Source of the DNA: Frigidibacter sp. | Lineage (GTDB): Bacteria; Pseudomonadota; Alphaproteobacteria; Rhodobacterales; Rhodobacteraceae | Direction: 5' to 3' | Assembly: GCF_030695035.1 (NCBI RefSeq) | Contig: NZ_JAUYTT010000008.1 | Location: 1-64,000, forward strand | Length of the DNA stretch: 64,000 nt | Shown here: one piece after another, positions 44,656 through 53,832 of the stretch | Numbering within the stretch: the first letter of the stretch is position 1 | Layout: each line of letters opens with the position of its first letter | Notes under the pieces: generated by a model | The model's input: only the letters and a program-made list of their open reading frames with translations | Databases searched by the model: none | Told to the model about the DNA's origin: nothing | Position numbers and translations under genes: made by a program

Positions 44656-45228
44656 TTACCGCAGCCCCGCCAGCATCTCGCGCAGCTCCCCGTGCAGGGC
44701 CACGCGCTCTTCTTGTGCAAGGAAGGCGCCAAGCTCCACCTCGCGGCCATTGCCCTTCAGCGTCAGGTAATCCGGCACCGGACCGCCCTTGGGGTGGAGG
44801 TGCAGGCTGACCCAATAGGGGTTGGCCTGCCACTCCTTCCGTGTGCCGCGGCGGTCTTGCCGGCTGAGGTCGATGCGGGCGGGGAAGAGGCGCAGCACCT
44901 CCAGCACCTCGCCGTCGCGGTAGCTGCGTTGCAGGGCGAGCCAGACGCCGCCGACCGCGATCATCAGGAAGGGCAGGATCCCCCAGAGCACGGGTGAGCC
45001 GAGGACTGCCAGCAGCGGCAGCAGCAGCAGCCCGGCCGTGGCGGCGATGAAGATCACGAAGCCGCGGCGCGGGAGCGAGCGGTAGGGCCAGAGGTGGAGT
45101 TCGGCCAGCGGCGTGCCATCGGCCTCGCCGATCAGGGCGGCGGCGATGGCTTCGGGGGATTGGCGCATGGGAAAGGCCCCGGATTGCTCCGGGGCCCTCA
45201 TAGGCCGGGTGACCCATTCATGCGGCAT
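44656..45228 (-). CDS. DUF2244 membrane protein
   Basis: Inner-membrane protein of 190 residues if read from 45228. It begins MPHEWVTRPM, like other DUF2244 proteins that start MPYEW. The core is ELHLWPYRSLPRRGFVIFIA, then two membrane helices (about 55-100), VWLALQRSYRDGEVLEVLRL and KEWQANPYWVSLHLHP. DUF2244 is common next to cytochrome oxidase genes in alphaproteobacteria and lies right after ctaD here. The function is not known. A GC-rich hairpin (45172-45196) lies inside the proposed N-terminus, so a later start at 45168 is also possible. That alternative has no ribosome site of its own. Confidence 0.8.
   Translation of the reverse strand: MPHEWVTRPMRAPEQSGAFPMRQSPEAIAAALIGEADGTPLAELHLWPYRSLPRRGFVIFIAATAGLLLLPLLAVLGSPVLWGILPFLMIAVGGVWLALQRSYRDGEVLEVLRLFPARIDLSRQDRRGTRKEWQANPYWVSLHLHPKGGPVPDYLTLKGNGREVELGAFLAQEERVALHGELREMLAGLR
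45172..45196 (-). terminator. Terminator-like hairpin after ctaD
   Basis: On the minus strand, GGCCCCGG, loop AGCAAT, CCGGGGCC, and then TTTCCC. It sits 35 bases after the ctaD stop and overlaps the start region of the DUF2244 gene, where it may reduce read-through. Confidence 0.55.
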
Positions 45229-45230
45229 GG

Positions 45231-46910
45231 TCAGTGCGCGGGATGCTTGTCCCAGTCTTCGCGCTTGGGGAGCGTTTCGAACGTATGCTCCGGGGGCGGC
45301 GAAGGCAGGGTCCATTCCAGCGTATCGGCATATTCGTTCCAGTAGTTGTTCTCGGTCACGCGGCGACCGGCGAACAGGGTGTAGAACACGATGCCGATGA
45401 AGAACACGAAGGACGCGAAGGAGATGAAGGCGCCGATCGAGGAGATGTAGTTCCAGAAGGCAAAGGCCTCAGGGTAGTCGATGTAGCGGCGCGGCATCCC
45501 GTTGCGGCCCAGGAAGTGCTGCGGGAAGAAGGTGAGGTTCGCGCCGAGGAACATCGCCCAGAAGTGCAGCTTGCCTGCCCATTCGGGGTATTGGCGGCCC
45601 GACATCTTGCCGATCCAGAAATAGACCCCGGCGAAGATGGCGAAGACGGCGCCAAGCGACATCACGTAGTGGAAGTGCGCCACGACATAGTAGGTGTCAT
45701 GGTAGACCCGGTCGACAGCGGCCTGGCTGAGCACCACGCCGGTCACGCCGCCGACGGTGAACAGGAACAGGAAGCCGAAGGCCCAGAGCATCGGCGTCTT
45801 GAACTCGATGGAGCCGCCCCACATGGTGGCGATCCACGAGAAGACCTTGATGCCGGTGGGCACCGCGATGACCATCGTCGCCAGCATAAAGTAGCTCTGC
45901 TGGGTCAGCGACAGGCCGACGGTGTACATGTGGTGCGCCCAGACCACGAAGCCCAGAACCCCGATCGACACCATCGCATAGACCATCGGCAGATAGCCGA
46001 AGATCGGCTTGCGGCTGAAGGTCGAGATGACATGGCTGATGATGCCAAAGCCCGGCAGGATGATGATGTAGACCTCGTGGTGGCCGAAGAACCACAAGAT
46101 GTGCTGATACAGGACCGGGTCGCCGCCGCCTTCGGGCTGGAAGAAGGTGGTGCCGAAGTTCCGGTCGGTCAGCAGCATGGTGATGGCGCCGGCCAGGACG
46201 GGCAGCGACAGCAGGATCAGCCAGGCGGTCACGAAGATCGACCAGCCGAACAGCGGCACCTTGTGCAGGGTCATCCCCGGGGCGCGCATGTTCAGGAAGG
46301 TGGTGATCATGTTGATCGCGCCGAGGATCGAGGAGGCGCCCGAAACGTGGACAGCGAAGATCGCGAGGTCCATCGAGATGGTGTCGGCGTTCTGGGTCGA
46401 CAGCGGCGGGTAGAGCACCCAGCCGACGCCCGCACCCAGCTGGCCATCGGACGAGCCCGGGGTCAGCATCGAGGCGACGCCGAGGGCGCAGCCCGCGACA
46501 TAGAGCCAGTAGCTGAGGTTGTTCAGCCGCGGGAAGGCCATGTCCGGCGCACCGATCTGCAGCGGCATGAAGTAGTTGCCAAAGCCGCCGAAGAGCGCGG
46601 GGATCACCACGAAGAACATCATCAGAACACCATGATAGGTGATCATCACGTTCCAGAGGTGGCCGTTCGGGGTACACTCGGAAGCGGCGTCGGCGATGAA
46701 CCGCGCGCCTTCGAGGCACATGTATTGCACGCCCGGCTCCATCAGCTCCATCCGCATATAGACGGTGAAGATGACCGAAAGCAGGCCTACGAAGCCCGAG
46801 GTGAAGAGGTAGAGGACACCGATGTCCTTGTGGTTCGTGGACATGAACCAGCGCGTGAAGAACCCGCGCTGTTCATGTTGCCCGTGGCCATGAATGGCTG
46901 CGTCGGCCAT
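45231..46910 (-). CDS. ctaD: Cytochrome c oxidase subunit I (aa3 type)
   Basis: Catalytic subunit with haem a and the haem a3-CuB centre, inner membrane, 559 residues and about twelve helices. It starts [20 protein letters not shown]. Seen are [33 protein letters not shown] with a haem a ligand, [17 protein letters not shown] with the Cu-B His-Tyr region, [12 protein letters not shown], and [20 protein letters not shown] with the two haem ligands. The ATG at 46910 follows GGGAGATAATC. The other subunits (ctaC, ctaE) and assembly genes are not adjacent, as is common in Rhodobacter. cycA lies about 1.7 kb upstream. Confidence 0.97.
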   Translation of the reverse strand: MADAAIHGHGQHEQRGFFTRWFMSTNHKDIGVLYLFTSGFVGLLSVIFTVYMRMELMEPGVQYMCLEGARFIADAASECTPNGHLWNVMITYHGVLMMFFVVIPALFGGFGNYFMPLQIGAPDMAFPRLNNLSYWLYVAGCALGVASMLTPGSSDGQLGAGVGWVLYPPLSTQNADTISMDLAIFAVHVSGASSILGAINMITTFLNMRAPGMTLHKVPLFGWSIFVTAWLILLSLPVLAGAITMLLTDRNFGTTFFQPEGGGDPVLYQHILWFFGHHEVYIIILPGFGIISHVISTFSRKPIFGYLPMVYAMVSIGVLGFVVWAHHMYTVGLSLTQQSYFMLATMVIAVPTGIKVFSWIATMWGGSIEFKTPMLWAFGFLFLFTVGGVTGVVLSQAAVDRVYHDTYYVVAHFHYVMSLGAVFAIFAGVYFWIGKMSGRQYPEWAGKLHFWAMFLGANLTFFPQHFLGRNGMPRRYIDYPEAFAFWNYISSIGAFISFASFVFFIGIVFYTLFAGRRVTENNYWNEYADTLEWTLPSPPPEHTFETLPKREDWDKHPAH

Positions 46911-47300
46911 GATTATCTCCCGTTCCATGCCACATGCGCGGGTCTCCCCCCCGCGGCATGTCTGCATTTGTCATAGGGCGAGTTGGGGGGCTCGGCAATC
47001 GCAGACGGGGGGGAAGGCTGCGAAAATATGCCTCACCCGATGTGGCAAATGGTCCGGTGCAGGGCATGGCCGGCAGCAAACGGTCGACTTGGAGCTGCCT
47101 GCTGCTCCACGGCCGAGGGGCGGGTGTTGGCATGTCGGAAGGGTTTGAGACGCTGTAGGTTGGTGGTCTGCTGTGCGGACGGAGCGAATCTTCGCTGCAC
47201 CTGCAGCCTCATCGGCCTCGCTAGGGCCGAGATCGTCCATACACGCTGTAAGCGTAATCTTAGCTCCCGATGCGGTTGCTTTCGTCACCATATGCTGGAG
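46911..47300. other. Gene-free stretch upstream of ctaD
   Basis: About 390 bases with no convincing gene, of lower GC toward its right end. It holds the ctaD promoter region on the minus strand. Some open frames of 80-130 codons occur on both strands but have no recognisable domains. The right half (47160-47300) could be the remains of an inserted element, as it borders the Abi gene. Confidence 0.45.
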
Positions 47301-48137
47301 CTAGCCGCCAGCGGGCGCTGCCGGTGGCGGAGTCAGGCGATCAAAGGTCGAGCGCATAATTGCGACCTGGCCTGAGAGAATGTCGCGTTGAGGCATGATA
47401 AGCTTCGCGAACGGGCTGACCACGTTCGGATCGCGGTTGCCAAGGTAGGTGGAGACGAAGGAGATTGCCTCCAGAACAGCGTCCAACCTGCTGCCGTAAA
47501 CGGGTTCATGGTGCGCGAGCCGGTTCCGCATTTCGTAGATGACTTCAAGATGCGAGGCGATATTGGCGCGGCTCAGAGTCTTGTTTGGGAAGATCTTCCG
47601 CAGGCCGCGCTTCCAGAGCATGGCCTCATACTGATCGGAGAAGAGGCGTTTCCAGAAGTGCATCGTGAGCTGGGCGATGACTTGGCTGTCAGCGACAGCT
47701 ATTGTCGCTTGTCGTCGGGACGCCACGTCTTCATGTGACATGCCCGGAGGCTTGCCATCAGGGAACGCCTGAGCATCCAGCGCAGCCTTCTGGGGGCCGG
47801 TCATCTTCGAGTATGCTGCGCGGCGAGCCTGCTTCTGCGCCCGCCTGATCGAGTTGCCTTCGAGGTCTTGCCACTGGAGTGCCAAAGGCGGATTCCGCAG
47901 CCAGTCAGTCCGCCCGAACATCATGTTAAGTTGCTTACACGCAGCGTTGCGCAGCGAGACTTCGATCAACCCCGTGACGGCCATGACCGCAATACCCAAG
48001 CTCATGGTTGCTTGGTGCAACTCAATTGCGTCTTCGCGAAGGCCCGATTTTGTGAGGTTCAGAAAGGTTTGCAGGCGAGGCGCTGACAGAAAGTCTGAGA
48101 TGTGGTTCGCATCGTCGGGCGTCAGAAATCTTGACAT
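47301..48137 (-). CDS. Abi-like (abortive infection, HEPN-type) protein
   Basis: A 278-residue cytosolic protein of the Abi_2 (AbiD/AbiF) kind. The middle has VTGLIEVSLRNAACKQLNMM, and the C-terminal motif is VIYEMRNRLAHHEPVYGSRL, the R-N-R-L-A-H-H pattern matching the RxxxxH of HEPN ribonucleases; phage-defence Abi proteins of this type stop infected cells. The N-terminus has LQTFLNLTKSGLREDAIELH. GC is lower than the neighbours (57 of 100 bases in one sample I counted), with AT-rich flanks, consistent with horizontal transfer. It stands alone between ctaD and cycA with no antitoxin or modification gene next to it. Confidence 0.85.
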   Translation of the reverse strand: MSRFLTPDDANHISDFLSAPRLQTFLNLTKSGLREDAIELHQATMSLGIAVMAVTGLIEVSLRNAACKQLNMMFGRTDWLRNPPLALQWQDLEGNSIRRAQKQARRAAYSKMTGPQKAALDAQAFPDGKPPGMSHEDVASRRQATIAVADSQVIAQLTMHFWKRLFSDQYEAMLWKRGLRKIFPNKTLSRANIASHLEVIYEMRNRLAHHEPVYGSRLDAVLEAISFVSTYLGNRDPNVVSPFAKLIMPQRDILSGQVAIMRSTFDRLTPPPAAPAGG

Positions 48138-48225
48138 TCTTCGCGTCTCCCTCTATCGTGGTCCCTGAAACGTCGGATCAATGTCGGCAGCGCGACTCGT
48201 CGTGACGGACACCGACGCTCTAGAG

Positions 48226-48260
48226 AGGGCCGCTCTATATGGGCGGCCCTTATCCTTTTT
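48226..48260 (+). terminator. Intrinsic terminator, plus-strand direction
   Basis: AGGGCCGC (48226-48233), loop TCTATATGG, GCGGCCCT (48243-48250), followed by TATCCTTTTT. There is no gene just upstream on this strand, so it may mark the end of a lost or unrecognised transcript. Confidence 0.6.
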
Positions 48261-48535
48261 GGCAAGTACTTCGCACTAGCTTACCAGCGTATCGGGTAGA
48301 GCTAGGGCCGACGCCAAAGGTTAGGGAGCCCATCAAGACGCTCACGAGACAGATGCCCGATCGTTGCTCGCGGGCGGAAGCAGTTCAACGGATGTGTGGA
48401 ATAGCCGCCCCCTTGCGCTGAGCCCGCATTCGCTGCGGCATCTGCGTGTGTCCGCTGTGGACTCGGAGCGGAGCTCGGCATGGCCAGTCGCTTCATCCTC
48501 AAGCAGACCCTGCGTCCGGGACTAATTGACCAAAC

Positions 48536-48557
48536 GGCCCCGCTTGGTGGCGGGGCC
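48536..48557 (-). terminator. Terminator after cycA
   Basis: On the minus strand, GGCCCCGC, loop CACCAA, GCGGGGCC, then GTTTGGTCAATT. It lies about 30 bases after the cycA stop. The T-run is weak. Confidence 0.6.
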
Positions 48558-48587
48558 GGGAGCTGCCTGCGCAGGCTTAGGCCCGCG

Positions 48588-49001
48588 TTACTGCCCGGCC
48601 GAGGCGAGGAAGGCGGTGACGTCTGCCTGATTCTTGGCCAGCTTGAAGGTCATCTTGGTCTTGGCACCGGCATCGCCGGTCTTTTCGACCAGCCAGGCCT
48701 TGGGATCGGTCATGTAGGCGGCCAGCTCTGCCTCGTCCCAGACGAGGCCCGACGCGCCAACGGCGGCGATGCTGTCGCTGTACTTGAAATCGGCTTCAGA
48801 GGCGACGGTGCGCCCGACGATGCCGTAGAGGTTCGGGCCGACTTTGCCGCCCTTGACGATCTCGGTGCCGTCATCGGCGACGATCGCGTGGCAGGCTTTG
48901 CATTTCTTGAACTCGGACTCACCTTTGACGGCGTCCTGGGCAAGGGCGGGGGTGGCAAGGGCGAGGGCGGCAAGGCCCGCGAAAAGCGGCAGTCTGATCA
49001 T
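48588..49001 (-). CDS. cycA: Cytochrome c2-type monohaem cytochrome c
   Basis: Periplasmic electron carrier of 137 residues: signal peptide MIRLPLFAGLAALALATPAL, then a class I c-type domain with the haem motif CKACH (residues 34-38) and a methionine axial ligand in KTKMTFKLAKNQADV. The sequence GKVGPNLYGIVGRT is typical of rhodobacterial cytochrome c2, which links the bc1 complex with aa3 oxidase (or with the photosynthetic reaction centre where present). The ATG at 49001 follows GGAGGAAGCC. Only the electron-transfer role can be inferred; no photosynthesis genes are in the window. Confidence 0.93.
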   Translation of the reverse strand: MIRLPLFAGLAALALATPALAQDAVKGESEFKKCKACHAIVADDGTEIVKGGKVGPNLYGIVGRTVASEADFKYSDSIAAVGASGLVWDEAELAAYMTDPKAWLVEKTGDAGAKTKMTFKLAKNQADVTAFLASAGQ

Positions 49002-49131
49002 GGCTTCCTCCGGTTCGGTAGCGAGAGGGCAAATAGGGCCCGACCCCCGCCCATACCATGAGCTATGGTGTCGCATGAAGCACGCAATAAGGCGGATGCA
49101 GCGCAATGACGTGTGCGGCAACGTGTGCGGC

Positions 49132-49776
49132 TCAGAACACCCGCGGGAAGGTGACGGCCAGCGCGGCATCGAGATCGGCCATCGTCACCGGCAGGCCCAG
49201 ATCGACAAGGCTGGTCACCCCATGCTCGCGGATGCCGCAGGGCACGATGCCGTCGAAATGGCTCAGGTCCGGTTCGACATTGATCGAGATGCCGTGGAAG
49301 CTGACCCAGCGGCGCAGCTTGACGCCGATGGCGGCGATCTTGTCCTCGCGCGCCGTGCCGTCAAGGTTGGGCGCCTTGTCCGGCCGCGTGACCCAGACGC
49401 CGACGCGGCCGGCGCGGCGCTCGCCCTTTACGTTGAACTCGGCCAGCGTGGCGATCACCCAATCCTCCAGCGTGCAGACGAAGCGGCGCACGTCGCGGCC
49501 GCGGGTGTTGAGGTCCAGCATCACATAGGCGACGCGCTGGCCGGGGCCGTGATAGGTGTATTGCCCGCCGCGCCCGGCCGCAAAGACCGGGAAGCGATCC
49601 GGCTGCACCAGATCGGCGGGGTTGGCCGAGGTGCCGGCAGTGTAAAGCGGCGGATGCTCCAGCAGCCAGATCGCCTCAGACGCGGTGCCGGCCGAGATCG
49701 CGGCCACCCGCGCCTCCATCTCCGCCAGCGCGGCGGGGTAGGGGACGGGGGCCTTGCTGTGGATCCATTCGACCAT
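49132..49776 (-). CDS. lipB: Octanoyltransferase
   Basis: Transfers octanoate from acyl carrier protein to lipoyl domains, 214 residues. Seen are [40 protein letters not shown], then [40 protein letters not shown] with the catalytic lysine (IGVK), and [17 protein letters not shown] with the catalytic cysteine. The ATG at 49776 starts [25 protein letters not shown] precedes it. The lipA gene is not in the window. It lies between cycA and the divergent PGBD protein gene. Confidence 0.95.
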   Translation of the reverse strand: MVEWIHSKAPVPYPAALAEMEARVAAISAGTASEAIWLLEHPPLYTAGTSANPADLVQPDRFPVFAAGRGGQYTYHGPGQRVAYVMLDLNTRGRDVRRFVCTLEDWVIATLAEFNVKGERRAGRVGVWVTRPDKAPNLDGTAREDKIAAIGVKLRRWVSFHGISINVEPDLSHFDGIVPCGIREHGVTSLVDLGLPVTMADLDAALAVTFPRVF

Positions 49777-49908
49777 CGCGGGTCTCCTTGAAACCTTGGC
49801 TGCCGGTAAGTGGTGCTTAACGGGACAGGAGGAATATGCGCGGCGGGACGGGCAATCCGTGATAAAATGCGCCGCATTTAACGGTGAGTCTTTCGGAGGA
49901 GAAATGCG

Positions 49909-51411
49909 ATGATTGCAAAGCGGATTGCAACCACATGCCTTGCGACGGCGCTGGTGATGACGCCAGCCACAAGGGCGGCCGCGGATGCGGGCGACGCGAT
50001 CCTGGGGGCCGTGGTCGGTGGCCTGATCGGCGGGGCCATCGTCAATGAGAACAACAAGAAGAGGAACGCCGCGCGCCCGCAGCAGGTGACGCGCAGCAGC
50101 AGCAGCAGCGGCCAGAGCTCGGCGCAGCGCGAGGCTAACCGCGAGGTGCAGGTGGCGCTGAACTATTTCGGCTTTCCGGTCGGTACGCCCGATGGGTCCA
50201 TCGGCCCCAAGTCGCGCGCGGCGATCAGCGAGTATCAGGCGGTTCTGGGCTACCCGCCCACGGGCCAGCTGACCGAGTATGAGCGCACGCTGCTGGTCGG
50301 CTCCTATCACCGCGGCATTGCGGGCGGCGGCGCGACCATGCAGATGGCGGCGCAGAGCCCGATGGGGATGCGCGGGCTGCTGGTGGCCTGGCGCGACGAG
50401 GCGGCGGGCGTGCCGCCGGTTGCCGCCGTGCCAGCCCCGTTTGCTCCCGGCGGCAGCGTTGCCGCGGCGGTGGACGCCGTGGCGCCTGTGTCCGTGGCCC
50501 CCGCCGTGCCGCTGGCCGTGGCCCCGGCGGTGCCGTCCTTCCTGGGCGGGGTGGCGGTGCAGGCCTCGCTCGCCTCGCAATGCAACACGGTCAGCCTGAC
50601 CACGGCGACGAATGGCGGCTTTGTCACTGCCGTCTCGATGACCGATCCGGGGCAGGCGCTGGCCGAGCAGTTCTGCCTGGCGCGGACCTATGCGATTTCC
50701 GAGGGCGAGCAGATGGCGGCCAGGGTGCCGGGCTTCACGCCCGCGCAGATCGCCGAGCAATGCCTGGGCTTTGCCCCCGCGATGAAGGACCAGATCGCCG
50801 GGTTGTCGCTGAAGCCGGCCTCGGCGGTGCTGGCCGATGTGCAGGGCTTCGCGCTTGGCACCGGGATGGCCCCGGCGCAGCTGGCGGCGACGGCCAAGAT
50901 CTGCCTGTCGGTCGGCTACCGGACCGACAATATGGAAGTGGCCATCGCCTCGGCGCTGCTGCTGAGCACGCTTGGCGAGGGCGCCTATGCCGAGCTTCTG
51001 GGCCACCACCTCGCGCAGGGCTTCGGCGCGGCGCGGCGGCCCGATCTGGCGCTTGGCTGGTATGACATGGGCTTGAACGCGCTGGAGGGTGGGGGAACCG
51101 CGGTCTTTGCGCCCGGCCAGCCGGAGCGGGCCGACCTGATCCGCCGCGCCGCCTATGCGGTGGGCGGGCGCGCCGATCCGGTGCCGGCGCCCGTGCCCGC
51201 GGCGCTGCCCAGCTTTGCAGTGCCGGTTGCGCCCGCGCCTGCGCCGGTTGCGGCGCCCGAGGACCAGTCGTCGCTGCAGCCGGTGGCCCCCGCCGTGCCG
51301 GTGATGGCGCTGGCGGCGCCGGCCGAAGTCACCGCCGCCTCGGGCTCGGGCTCGTCGGGCTCGGGGCTGCCGGGGCCGATGAGCCTGCCGTTCCTGCTGC
51401 TGGGGAACTGA
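49909..51411 (+). CDS. Exported peptidoglycan-binding domain protein
   Basis: A 500-residue envelope protein. Signal peptide [20 protein letters not shown], then a glycine-zipper-like stretch ([16 protein letters not shown]), a Ser-rich linker and a PGBD1 domain: [20 protein letters not shown], then [20 protein letters not shown]. The rest is rich in Ala, Val and Pro, with a region (about 220-400) of helical repeats around [20 protein letters not shown] and [16 protein letters not shown]. It ends in a Ser/Gly-rich tail. The gene has an excellent GGAGGAG site. The family is common in Rhodobacterales; the function beyond cell wall binding is unknown. Confidence 0.85.
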   Translation: MIAKRIATTCLATALVMTPATRAAADAGDAILGAVVGGLIGGAIVNENNKKRNAARPQQVTRSSSSSGQSSAQREANREVQVALNYFGFPVGTPDGSIGPKSRAAISEYQAVLGYPPTGQLTEYERTLLVGSYHRGIAGGGATMQMAAQSPMGMRGLLVAWRDEAAGVPPVAAVPAPFAPGGSVAAAVDAVAPVSVAPAVPLAVAPAVPSFLGGVAVQASLASQCNTVSLTTATNGGFVTAVSMTDPGQALAEQFCLARTYAISEGEQMAARVPGFTPAQIAEQCLGFAPAMKDQIAGLSLKPASAVLADVQGFALGTGMAPAQLAATAKICLSVGYRTDNMEVAIASALLLSTLGEGAYAELLGHHLAQGFGAARRPDLALGWYDMGLNALEGGGTAVFAPGQPERADLIRRAAYAVGGRADPVPAPVPAALPSFAVPVAPAPAPVAAPEDQSSLQPVAPAVPVMALAAPAEVTAASGSGSSGSGLPGPMSLPFLLLGN

Positions 51412-51565
51412 CTCGAGGGGGGCGGTGCAGGTGTTGCGCTGCCCCCGCCGCTTGGCGGAAAACGGGCGCGGACAGCAAAATCGCTACGCGCGAAAAAGCC
51501 TCTTCACATCACCCAAGGGCTCGGCTAGAAGCCGTCTCACCTCACGGGGGCGACCCCGAAAGAGT

Positions 51566-51652
51566 GCGGTCGTGGCGGAATTGGTAGACGCGCAGCGTTG
51601 AGGTCGCTGTGGGCTAACCCCCGTGGAAGTTCGAGTCTTCTCGACCGCACCA
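51566..51652 (+). tRNA. tRNA-Leu (anticodon GAG)
   Basis: GCGGTCG at the 5' end pairs with CGACCGC at the 3' end (51566 and 51642-51648), followed by A and an encoded CCA (51650-51652). The anticodon stem CAGCG/CGCTG frames loop TTGAGGT, giving anticodon GAG at 51600-51602. The long variable arm (TGTGGGCTAACCCCCGTG) is typical of a class II leucine tRNA, and the D arm and T arm (TTCGAGT) are normal. The tRNA is a possible integration site for the low-GC gene that follows. Confidence 0.96.
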
Positions 51653-51894
51653 TTTTACCTACTTTTCTATATATTGCAGTCGGTTAGCCAGATCGACGCC
51701 AGCGGACCGATTGTTCGGTGCCTCCAGACAACGTGCCGATTTTTTATGCCGTTGCACAAATGTGACAAAAATTTGCGCAAATTGTTAATTTTGGGCGCGC
51801 CCTATTTAGACCGGTCCAGAAAGCTACCTACGAGGCGAGGGACAACCGTTTGGGTTGAACATGATCCTTCCAATAACGCCTTGAGGAGTGGAAA
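51653..51894. promoter_or_regulatory. AT-rich regulatory region before the ice-binding autotransporter
   Basis: About 240 bases of markedly lower GC (35 of 80 bases in one sample I counted). It holds a 14-base perfect palindrome AATTTGCGCAAATT (51770-51783), with TGTGACAAAA just before and TTGTTAATTTTG just after, a pattern expected of an operator near a promoter. A -35/-10 pair with correct spacing was not found. GAGGAGTGGAAA is the ribosome site. Confidence 0.5.
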
Positions 51895-53832
51895 ATGTCC
51901 GAGTCATACCGTCTTTACTTGTGCGCCGCTGTGGCCGCCATTCCGTTGAGCTCGGTTTATGTCGGCACCAGCGCCGCTCAGGATCTGCTCAGCTTTGGCG
52001 TCGTGTCTGGCCAGTCGCTGACCAATACCGGTTCGACGACTATCGTTGGCAACATCGCGGTCAGCCCCGGAACATCCTATACCGGAAGCGTCGATGTCAC
52101 TCAGACTGGCGAGACCTTCCTCGGGGATGCGGTGGCAGGCCGGGTTCAGAACGATCTCACCAGCCTCTACAACGCGCTGGCTGGTCGCCCGACATCCACC
52201 GGAGGCGATCTTACCGGACAAGACCTTGGCGGGATGACACTTACCGAAGGCGTTTACAGCTTCGATACCTCGGCGGGACTGTCGGCGGGCCAGACCCTGA
52301 CACTTGATGGCGGAGGAGATCCGAACGCGGTGTTCATCATCAATGTCGGATCCACGCTGACTGTTGGAAGCGGCGCGAGCATCGAGCTGGAGAACGGGGC
52401 GCAGGGCGGCAATGTGTTCTTCCGGGTCGGCAGTTCTGCAACGCTTGATACCTCGGCGAATATGGTGGGCCAGATCGTTGCCCTGACAAGCGTCACGATG
52501 AACACAGCCGCCTCGGTCGATTGCGGCGCAGTCTTGGCGCGCAATGGATCGGTGACCCTTGATAGCAACACAATCGAGATCTGCACCTTGGCGGCAGTCG
52601 GTTTCGATCCCGATCCTGTGGATGTCGAGTTGACGGAAAATGAGCAGTCGGTTGCAGCGGCGCTTTCCGATTATGTTGCAGCGGGCGGCGTGCTTCCGGC
52701 CAGCTTTGCCATCCTCGCCGCCACGCAGACCGGCGACGAACTGGCCGCGACCCTGGCTCAGCTTTCGGGTGAAGTGGGGACGGGTGTCTCGCCGATGGTC
52801 ATGCAGTCGATGGATGACTTTCTTGATACGGTGATGCAGTCGACACGCCATCCCAGCATGCCTGTTGCGGTGCGGGGAGAGCCCGGCGTCCCGTTCGGGA
52901 TGGTCGAGGAAAAGATCAACAAGGTCTACAGCGGCAAGTATGGCGGGGAACCCGCTGTCGTCGCACCGGCGCTTGTCTATGATCCCATCATCGCCCAAAC
53001 GCCGGAGTGGGATGTTTGGGTATCGGGCTATGGCTCGCAGAGCGTGACGGATGCTGACGCGTCCATCGGCGCACATGAGCTGACGTCGAACAACCGGGGG
53101 ATCGCCGCTGGTCTTGCCTATTCGCCAAGCGCGATTGACACCTACGGCATCGCCATTTCCGCCGCGACCGCCGACTTTGACCTTGGCGACGGCAATGGCT
53201 CCGGGGACGCCGACAGCCTCTTCATGGCGCTGAGTGCCCGCAGATCGCTCGAGCGGTTCTACGTGGAGGGCGCCCTAGCTTTCGGGCGCAGTGACGTCAC
53301 CACGGACCGCACGGTGACCATCGCGGGCGCTGACCGGCTGATCGGGGATACCACGGCCGACACCGTCGCGGCGCATCTGGAAACAGGATACCGGATGGGA
53401 TGGTTCACCCCCTTTGCCGGGATCCGCGCGCAGTCTGTCAAGACCCCGGCCTATTCGGAAACCGCCGTGTCCGGAGTAGATACCTTCGCGCTGCGCTATG
53501 AGGAAGAGACGGCGCGGTCGGTGCGGTCTGAACTGGGCGTCGCACTTGAATGGCCCGCCGCGCAAGTCGGGATGCGGCCGACATTCGGTCTTCGGGCAGC
53601 CTGGGCGCATGAGTTCATTGAGAATGATCCGGGCAACCGATCTTTCCTGACAGTTCCTGACGTGTCGTTTCCGGTAAGCGGTGTGGTCGGGGACAGGGAC
53701 TCGCTTCTGCTCTCGGCCAGTGCCGGGAAGTCCTTTGGGAACGGGCTCTACATCGATGGAACCGTGAGCTCCGAATATTCCGAGAATGCCAGAGATCTCG
53801 GCGCGTCCATCCAGGTGGGCTATCAGTGGTAG
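51895..53832 (+). CDS. Autotransporter with ice-binding (DUF3494) passenger
   Basis: A 645-residue type V secretion protein. The signal peptide (1-28) ends near GTSAAQ. Residues about 33-236 are an ice-binding-protein-like DUF3494 domain: DLLSFGVVSGQSLTNTGSTT, GGDLTGQDLGGMTLTEGVYS, LTLDGGGDPNAVFIINVGST and FFRVGSSATLDTSANMVGQI. A linker (LTENEQSVAAALSDYVAAGG) and an autotransporter beta-barrel (about 365-645, WDVWVSGYGSQSVTDADASI to the final aromatic QVGYQW) follow. The domain may face outside as an adhesin or ice/surface binder; the DUF3494 fold also occurs in non-ice organisms. GC is lower than the flanks (33 of 60 in one sample). It follows tRNA-Leu. Confidence 0.88.
   Translation: MSESYRLYLCAAVAAIPLSSVYVGTSAAQDLLSFGVVSGQSLTNTGSTTIVGNIAVSPGTSYTGSVDVTQTGETFLGDAVAGRVQNDLTSLYNALAGRPTSTGGDLTGQDLGGMTLTEGVYSFDTSAGLSAGQTLTLDGGGDPNAVFIINVGSTLTVGSGASIELENGAQGGNVFFRVGSSATLDTSANMVGQIVALTSVTMNTAASVDCGAVLARNGSVTLDSNTIEICTLAAVGFDPDPVDVELTENEQSVAAALSDYVAAGGVLPASFAILAATQTGDELAATLAQLSGEVGTGVSPMVMQSMDDFLDTVMQSTRHPSMPVAVRGEPGVPFGMVEEKINKVYSGKYGGEPAVVAPALVYDPIIAQTPEWDVWVSGYGSQSVTDADASIGAHELTSNNRGIAAGLAYSPSAIDTYGIAISAATADFDLGDGNGSGDADSLFMALSARRSLERFYVEGALAFGRSDVTTDRTVTIAGADRLIGDTTADTVAAHLETGYRMGWFTPFAGIRAQSVKTPAYSETAVSGVDTFALRYEEETARSVRSELGVALEWPAAQVGMRPTFGLRAAWAHEFIENDPGNRSFLTVPDVSFPVSGVVGDRDSLLLSASAGKSFGNGLYIDGTVSSEYSENARDLGASIQVGYQW

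Larger units (their letters stand above)
48138..48587. other. Gene-free stretch between Abi gene and cycA
   Basis: About 450 bases without a convincing gene; short open frames of 60-66 codons are not recognised. It holds a terminator-like hairpin at 48226-48260, the cycA terminator at 48536-48557, and presumably the Abi promoter at its left end. Base composition is lower in GC than the surrounding core genes over the first half. Confidence 0.5.

Noticed and set aside
45234-46976. 580-codon plus-strand open frame
   Set aside because: Antisense to ctaD; the composition is Asp/His/Gln rich and unlike a real protein.
46971-47291. Possible 106-codon gene between ctaD and the Abi gene
   Set aside because: No family match, no Shine-Dalgarno and many Cys/Pro residues; could be a remnant but cannot be supported.
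51642-53832. Attachment-site duplication of the tRNA-Leu 3' end
   Set aside because: No repeat of the GTCTTCTCGACCGCACCA end was found downstream; only a short GACCGCAC occurs inside the autotransporter gene.
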